The notes under the pieces: generated by a model
What the model was told of the DNA's origin: nothing
Databases searched by the model: none
The model's input: only the letters and a program-made list of their open reading frames with translations
Position numbers and translations under genes: made by a program
Assembly (NCBI GenBank): GCA_964617645.1
Contig: CAZTYE010000006.1
Coordinates: 62,001-126,000, forward strand
Source: JADJGC01 sp964617645
Lineage (GTDB): Bacteria; Zixibacteria; MSB-5A5; CAIYYT01
DNA length: 64,000 nucleotides
Direction: 5' to 3'
Shown here: piece after piece, positions 59,136 to 64,000 of the stretch
Numbering within the stretch: position 1 is the first letter of the stretch
Layout: the number at the start of each line of letters is the position of its first letter

Positions 59136-60299
59136 ATGAAAACTGTCAAAGTCTTTGCAATACTGAGCCTTATTGCATTGTGCGCCTGCACCCGCGACAA
59201 GATCGTTTATGTAGAAACCCCGAAAGATGAGTTTCCAGAAGAGCTGATGCGCCTAGGTGAGCCAATAGTTCTCGAAAGCTCACCACCCGTGAATGCTACG
59301 TTTACTCCCTACAATAATGCCATATTCGACCTCAGCGGCATACCGATGGTACAGAACCGAACAGCGAGTGAATTCGTGGTGAAAACCTCGTGGTTCGGAG
59401 AATGTCATCCGGAAGTATGGGCGTTAAACATCTACACCAACCTCGGCGACCGAATTAGCAGTGACGATGCGTTGTCGGGGACGGGATGCACACTCTCGAG
59501 TACAGTCATAACAATCCACTTCAGCAATCTGGTAGACCACGTGCTTCACTATGTCGACACCAACTACCTACTGACTCTTTGGGACGCTCATGGCTCACTC
59601 GCACGCATGGCCGAAATGGACTCCACAGCTCCCACGATTACCGTTCATCGCTTCGACTCACGCTATCGCAAAACCAGAATGCAACTCAATGAACTCGATG
59701 TGCCTCTTGGTTTGGTAACCGACGGGGTAGATTTGTTTTCTATCGGGTCCGGTGGAGTCTATCGATTGTCTGCACAGGGAAAGCTGGAGCAAGTTGTCAT
59801 CCCGGATCTGAATTACGGGTTCGAGTCCATCGCCTATGGAAATGCGCGGCTCTGGTTGCATAAGCGAGATTCGGTTTTTACTTATACGACCGCCGGGATC
59901 AGAGAGGGTGCGTTTCGTTTGAATCGAGAGGCGGCAAGCGCAATGGCTTTCCTCAGTGACCGACTCTACATTGCTGGACAGGAGATGTATAGGGACAACA
60001 TCTACGTAATCAACCCTGACGCGTCGCTTCGATCCGGCGCAGCCGTCGTTGAGCGAGTGATAACCGGAGTCCCCGGGCCCATCTACCTCCTGACCCCGCG
60101 TAGCGACAATCTGTTACTCTTACAGCATCGCGGAATGTTCTGGGAAATCGACACTCATGGCCTGCGTCTGCGCAACTACCGGGACCGGCTCGGCACGGTT
60201 ACCGGATTTTTTGCCAGGAGCGACATCATCGTTGTAGCGCATACCGGACCGTTGATCGGCAATTGGCGCGCGGCAGCAATGTCCCAATTTCGGCTTTAA
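59136..60299 (+). CDS. Lipoprotein with possible beta-propeller body
   Basis: A 387-residue protein from the ATG at 59136, after GGGAGGTCATTC. The N-terminus is a lipoprotein signal (MKTVKVFAILSLIALCACT; Ala-Cys lipobox). The middle and C-terminal parts show repeated short strands with GxxVxRLS and IYLLTPRSDNLLLLQHRG-like text, in the manner of propeller or 'sensor' lipoproteins, but no known family was matched. It is divergent from the imuA cassette. Confidence 0.7.
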   Translation: MKTVKVFAILSLIALCACTRDKIVYVETPKDEFPEELMRLGEPIVLESSPPVNATFTPYNNAIFDLSGIPMVQNRTASEFVVKTSWFGECHPEVWALNIYTNLGDRISSDDALSGTGCTLSSTVITIHFSNLVDHVLHYVDTNYLLTLWDAHGSLARMAEMDSTAPTITVHRFDSRYRKTRMQLNELDVPLGLVTDGVDLFSIGSGGVYRLSAQGKLEQVVIPDLNYGFESIAYGNARLWLHKRDSVFTYTTAGIREGAFRLNREAASAMAFLSDRLYIAGQEMYRDNIYVINPDASLRSGAAVVERVITGVPGPIYLLTPRSDNLLLLQHRGMFWEIDTHGLRLRNYRDRLGTVTGFFARSDIIVVAHTGPLIGNWRAAAMSQFRL

Positions 60300-60324
60300 C
60301 GAGAATTCGTTTGCGCTTCCGGCC

Positions 60325-60356
60325 AAAAAAACGGGGCACGGTCTACCCGTGCCCCG
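60325..60356 (-). terminator. Terminator of the TSP3-dockerin gene
   Basis: CGGGGCACGG (60332-60341) pairs perfectly with CCGTGCCCCG (60347-60356); seven adenines (60325-60331) on the plus strand give a U-tract to the minus-strand transcript ending at 60377. Confidence 0.9.
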
Positions 60357-60376
60357 GATGGGGGAATCGAAGCTTC

Positions 60377-62617
60377 CTATCTCTCCGGCGGGCCGCAATT
60401 GATCAACCACTGCGTACAATCGCACGGCGCCGTGCCGCCCGCAAAAATGTAGTTAATCAAGTAGACCACGTCGGCAATCGAGACCGCACAGTTGCAGTCG
60501 GCGTCGCCGGAACAGAGCGGGAATGGTGTTGGCGGCGCTCCGCCGTTGAAAATGTAGTTAATGATATAGACTGCATCAGCGATCGAAATCGATCCCGAAC
60601 CGTCGGCATCGCCCGGTCGACAGGTGCAGCCAAAATCACAGGCGTCTCCAATGCCATCCATGTCGGTGTCAGTTTGCGTAGGATTGAACACCGTCGGACA
60701 ATTGTCGCAAATCGTACCTACGCCATCGCCGTCGCCATCGGCCTGCCCGGCATTAGAAATCGTCGGACAGTTGTCGCAGACGTCTCCCACGCCGTCGCCG
60801 TCGCCATCGGCCTGCCCGGCATTAGAAATCGTCGGGCAATTGTCGCAAGCGTCGCCGACACCGTCGCTATCGGTATCGCCCTGACCGGGATTTCCGACCA
60901 GCAAACAGTTGTCGCAACCGTCTCCGACGCCGTCGCCGTCGCTGTCGGCCTGACCCGGGTTCGGTAACGTGACGCAGTTGTCGCAGCCATCTCCGACCCC
61001 GTCGCCGTCACTGTCGGCTTGACCCGGGTTCGGCAGGGTGACGCAGTTATCGCAGGCATCGCCGACGCCATCGCCGTCAATATCCGACTGCCCCGGGTTC
61101 GGAATCGTCGGACAATTGTCGGTTGGATCGGGGATGCCGTCGCCGTCGGAATCCGGCGCGCAAAACGGCGCAAACTCGAAGAAGATGTCCTGATCGCCAC
61201 CGGTTACGCGCTCATCATTCCAGACCGAAACGAAACCGTTGAGCGCGTTGAAGTCGGTCCCGAGATAGTGGCCGATATAGATCGGCGCCGGCGGCAGGGG
61301 AATTGTCGAAGCCGGAACCAATGACGGAACGCTGGAAAGCAGACAATCGGTCCAGGTCAAGCCGCAGTCCGGAGAGATCGACACCATCGTTTGTTTATCG
61401 ATGTTCGGCGGTGAGAAGCGGCGGTCGTAGTATGACACAAAGATAAGACCCGTCATCGGATCGACGCTGATATGCGGCGCCCATTGGTCAAGGCCGTTGC
61501 CCGCGATATCTTGGTTGACTCGCGCTGGCGGCGTCCAGGTTCCGGCCAAACCGGTCGGGCTCGATGAGAAGAAAATATCCAGATCACCGAGTATAATGTC
61601 CGTCCAAACGGCAAAGACGGTTCCGGGACAGGGACTCCCGGCCGGCGCGACGCCGATTGACACGTTGCTGGTTGCGCTGATGCCGGGTGGGAGCACCGGC
61701 GGCATCGGACCAATCGCGCTGATCAACACCGGCGGGAAAAACGGCGCACCCAGCGCCGGCGATCCGGAGATAAAAGCGCCGATGCCGTTCGTCCACGCGA
61801 CGTATACGCCGCCCGGCGGAATGGCGCCGTTACCGGGAGGGCCCATGACAGCAACCGACGGCCGATAAGCCGCAAGATTATTCCCGGTCACCGGACCGGC
61901 GGCCAAAGCAACCGGAGGCGTGAAGGCCGGATAAATCGGCGCCGGACCGGGCGCAGTGCGCGAGTAGTTGTACCAGATCGTGAACCCGTCGACACCGCCC
62001 GGATCATCGACGATGTTTCCGTTACCATCGGCGTCGATGCCGTTCAAATTCGTGTACTCGACCCAAGCTGCATGAACCGTTCCGACATTGAACGGCGGAT
62101 TGGCTATGTTATCATCAACCGCTACGTCCGGATAATCATACCAGTTGAATCCGGGCACGTTCACCGGCGAGATTGGCACGCCCGCCGCAAACGGCGCGCC
62201 GCCGCCGGGCGAAGCATGGGCCATGATCTGATTCATAACCGCCCACGGTGCGCCCGGACCGTACGAGGACTCGAGCGCGTAGAAGCCGCCGCCGGGATGA
62301 GCGGAAATCGAAGGATTCCATGAGAAGGGATAAGGTGGAGTCGGGGCCATAACTCCGGCGCCCCACGCGGCGCCACCGGTCACAGAGATCCCGACGCCCA
62401 CTCCCGACGCGCCAAAACCGGCGACCGGGAAAGTGGTCCACACCGAGTAAAGAACGCCGAGAGCCGCCTCGCTCGCCGCAATCTCGGCGTTATGCTGTTC
62501 GGTCAGTGGCGGACTGGCGTTTACAATAATGTTGGGGAACGCTTGCAGCGGCGGCGTTAGCGACACCGCCAGCGCCAACAACAACAGGGCGCCGTGAAGA
62601 TACGGACGGTTCGTCAT
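60377..62617 (-). CDS. Large secreted protein with TSP3 repeats and C-terminal dockerin
   Basis: A 746-residue exported protein, from the ATG at 62617 after CGGAGGAAGC, with signal peptide RPYLHGALLLLALAVSLTPP. The N-terminal 490 residues look like a beta-propeller/sialidase-like domain (MTGLIFVSYYDRRFSPPNID). Then come seven thrombospondin type 3 calcium repeats of the form DSDGDGVGDGCDNCVTLPNP, and the C-terminus is a dockerin (DADGSGSISIADAVYIINYI and DADCNCAVSIADVVYLINYI). It is likely a calcium-stabilised extracellular protein attached through its dockerin. Two of the TSP3 units are nearly identical at DNA level. Confidence 0.88.
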   Translation of the reverse strand: MTNRPYLHGALLLLALAVSLTPPLQAFPNIIVNASPPLTEQHNAEIAASEAALGVLYSVWTTFPVAGFGASGVGVGISVTGGAAWGAGVMAPTPPYPFSWNPSISAHPGGGFYALESSYGPGAPWAVMNQIMAHASPGGGAPFAAGVPISPVNVPGFNWYDYPDVAVDDNIANPPFNVGTVHAAWVEYTNLNGIDADGNGNIVDDPGGVDGFTIWYNYSRTAPGPAPIYPAFTPPVALAAGPVTGNNLAAYRPSVAVMGPPGNGAIPPGGVYVAWTNGIGAFISGSPALGAPFFPPVLISAIGPMPPVLPPGISATSNVSIGVAPAGSPCPGTVFAVWTDIILGDLDIFFSSSPTGLAGTWTPPARVNQDIAGNGLDQWAPHISVDPMTGLIFVSYYDRRFSPPNIDKQTMVSISPDCGLTWTDCLLSSVPSLVPASTIPLPPAPIYIGHYLGTDFNALNGFVSVWNDERVTGGDQDIFFEFAPFCAPDSDGDGIPDPTDNCPTIPNPGQSDIDGDGVGDACDNCVTLPNPGQADSDGDGVGDGCDNCVTLPNPGQADSDGDGVGDGCDNCLLVGNPGQGDTDSDGVGDACDNCPTISNAGQADGDGDGVGDVCDNCPTISNAGQADGDGDGVGTICDNCPTVFNPTQTDTDMDGIGDACDFGCTCRPGDADGSGSISIADAVYIINYIFNGGAPPTPFPLCSGDADCNCAVSIADVVYLINYIFAGGTAPCDCTQWLINCGPPER

Positions 62618-63457
62618 GCTTCCTCCGGTAAGGAGTGGGGTTAATGATTTCCAAACAGCTATGGCAACAGGGTACGATGGATCAGGAGCAGGCTCGCTCG
62701 GAAGCGGCCGCAAGCGCGACGGGGCTACGCCGAATACGCCTCATTCGGCGGCGATGCATGCTCGTGATTTGTCGTTGCTGGTATCAAAATACGGCACCGG
62801 CCCCGGTTTTGTCAACACTTAATCTTGCATTGATGAACCAATTATCTCCATAAATCCATTTCGCACCGCGCTCGGGCGCGGTCTCGCCGCGTTATCGGTG
62901 TCGCGGCGGTAAGCGTGACCGCGGCCGGGCATCCCGAATGGCTGTTGTCGCGAAGCGGCTGTGATGCCATTGCTCGCGTCACCGAAACGTCGTCTCGCTG
63001 GCGCAGCGATCACGGACGCCACAATTTCTGTTTCGACCGCACGGAACTGACAGTTCGTTTCGACAGAATTCGCATCGCTGAATCGCCCGATTTTTACGGC
63101 GCAAAACTCCGATGCACTTCTGCATCAACGCAGTTTTGATTGTGACGCGTGCGGCGCGCGCTGATTTTCGGCGTGAGAAAAAAGTTTTTTGTTGATTTCA
63201 AATCGATGCGGCGTCACACTACCCTACGCAATGATGATTGACGGGAAACATACGATGTCGCGCCAGGAAAATCATGATTCGTTGATGACGATCATCCGCG
63301 TCACGGACGACGCGCGCGGCATCGCGGGTGGTTGCGCCGAAGCTTCTTACGGAAGAGAAACGACTGAAGATAAAACCGCGAGTAACATCGCAAGCGTGGC
63401 GGCGGTCTTCAACGCCGACGCGCTCAGGCAGCAACCCCTAACCTCAAGAAGGGACCT
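62618..63457. other. 840-base region with no recognisable gene
   Basis: Several frames of 60-90 codons exist here, but none has a ribosome site or protein-like composition. It contains a GC-rich stretch near 62865-62935, an A/T tract at 63177-63200 and the start of the TSP3 gene's promoter. It may include the promoter and leader of the lysine-rich peptide at 63458. Confidence 0.35.
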
Positions 63458-63544
63458 ATGAAGAAAACCGCAGCTAAGAAGAGCACGAAGAAGTCGACCA
63501 AGAAGTCGACTAAGAAGACTGCGAAGAAATCGACCAAGAAGTAA
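63458..63544 (+). CDS. 28-residue lysine-rich peptide
   Basis: An ATG at 63458 follows AAGAAGGGA and opens a 28-codon frame made only of Met, Lys, Thr, Ala and Ser (about 54% Lys), in repeats of the form KKSTKKST. It is followed after 60 bases by a strong terminator. It resembles the tails of histone H1-like bacterial proteins (AlgP, Hc1) and could bind nucleic acid. Being below the usual size cut it would be missed by gene callers. Function is unknown. Confidence 0.6.
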   Translation: MKKTAAKKSTKKSTKKSTKKTAKKSTKK

Positions 63545-63604
63545 TCCGTACTTCTGGCACGCAGTCACGGACGGTTTCGGCCGCCCGTGCGAACAAGCTC
63601 GTTT

Positions 63605-63639
63605 CAACCCGTGTCTAACCGACACGGGTTGTGTCTTTT
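63605..63639 (+). terminator. Strong terminator after the lysine-rich peptide gene
   Basis: CAACCCGTGTC (63605-63615) pairs perfectly with GACACGGGTTG (63621-63631) around TAACC, followed by TGTCTTTT. Confidence 0.9.
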
Positions 63640-63688
63640 CCGGCCGTTTTGTACCATGCGCTGGAAACAACGCGATGATTGACAAGCT

Positions 63689-64000
63689 ATGGATACGGAC
63701 AACGGCCTTCGCGAGACGGTGAGCGCGTTCGCCGCGGGACGCCGCCTTGTCGCGATCCTCAATTCGCGGCAATCGAAGCGTCCGTGCGGGCGCGACGCCT
63801 GGGTCGCCGCCACCGTACGCGCTGTCGACGCATTTGCAGATACTCGCAGCGTCATTATTTCCTCGGTCGGGCTCAACACCTACGAATTGACGCTGTCGCT
63901 GGCGGCTGCCGCTGACTTACCGGTAGTCGTTGTCGCCGCGGATCCTGATCGGGAAGAAACGATCCGCGCCGGCTTTAAGCTCAGTCGCGAGAGTTGCCTA
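63689..64000 (+). CDS. Rossmann-like protein, N-terminal fragment (3' truncated)
   Basis: The frame starts at ATG 63689 and continues past the window edge (104 codons seen). It reads RLVAILNSRQSKRPCGRDAW, TRSVIISSVGLNTYELTLSL and LPVVVVAADPDREETIRAG, an alternating strand-helix order like DprA/LOG-type nucleotide-binding folds. I do not recognise the exact family. No ribosome site is visible before the ATG, and it is separated from the lysine-rich peptide gene by a terminator. Confidence 0.55.
   Translation, partial: MDTDNGLRETVSAFAAGRRLVAILNSRQSKRPCGRDAWVAATVRAVDAFADTRSVIISSVGLNTYELTLSLAAAADLPVVVVAADPDREETIRAGFKLSRESCL

Noticed and set aside
62915..63139. 74-codon frame in the gap after the TSP3 gene
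   Set aside because: No ribosome site, arginine-rich composition of random GC-rich DNA and no resemblance to a known family.

Overview
The window (about 57% G+C by eye) is bacterial chromosome with dense gene packing. No rRNA, tRNA, CRISPR array, phage or complete insertion sequence was seen. The gene content points to an uncultured Gram-negative bacterium of the Fibrobacteres-Chlorobi-Bacteroidetes sphere, most like candidate phylum Zixibacteria (inference). The reasons are secreted proteins ending in paired dockerin motifs, thrombospondin type 3 repeats, outer-membrane lipoproteins and a BamA-like barrel, several SpoIIE-type phosphatases and Ser/Thr kinases, and a LexA-like box of the form reported for Fibrobacter.

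Layout. 1-12 kb: the end of an RND efflux pump, a GYD protein, a GT39 glycosyltransferase fused to TPRs, an FHA-GAF-SpoIIE phosphatase, small membrane proteins, gltX, a methyltransferase, two related secreted proteins, a cation efflux protein and a pterin dehydratase. 12-18 kb: a MacB-type permease, then pyrE overlapping a divergent ketol-acid reductoisomerase homologue and a GNAT acetyltransferase, followed by a CoA-transferase and an NTT-type transporter. 18-25 kb: a glycosyltransferase/deacetylase pair, an aldehyde dehydrogenase, an FMN reductase, and an ECF-type sigma factor overlapping its own Ser/Thr kinase. 25-32 kb: a sirtuin, a TPR/TonB-C lipoprotein and the overlapping pyrK-pyrD-pyrF operon. 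32-41 kb: a secreted repeat protein co-transcribed with a dockerin protein, a propeller protein, EamA and ZIP transporters, mutY and an aminotransferase. 41-52 kb: a signalling block made of STAS antagonist, RsbW-like kinase, 7TM-GAF-SpoIIE phosphatase, NUDIX, outer-membrane barrel, GAF histidine kinase and a giant kinase-TPR protein. 52-59 kb: a ferritin-like protein and the mutagenesis cassette imuA-imuB-dnaE2. 59-64 kb: a lipoprotein, a TSP3-dockerin protein, a 28-residue lysine-rich peptide and the start of a Rossmann-like protein.

The main points of interest are: a LexA-type operator at the imuA start; a mobile palindromic repeat with terminal inverted repeats and a 6-bp target duplication inserted into another repeat at 56.4 kb, with a second copy translated in frame inside imuA; a 23-codon micro-gene with a full-length Shine-Dalgarno sequence and its own terminator at 51.8 kb; a ketol-acid reductoisomerase relative with altered key residues next to pyrE; and a sigma factor/kinase pair. 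Several genes also appear to have very short or absent 5' leaders.
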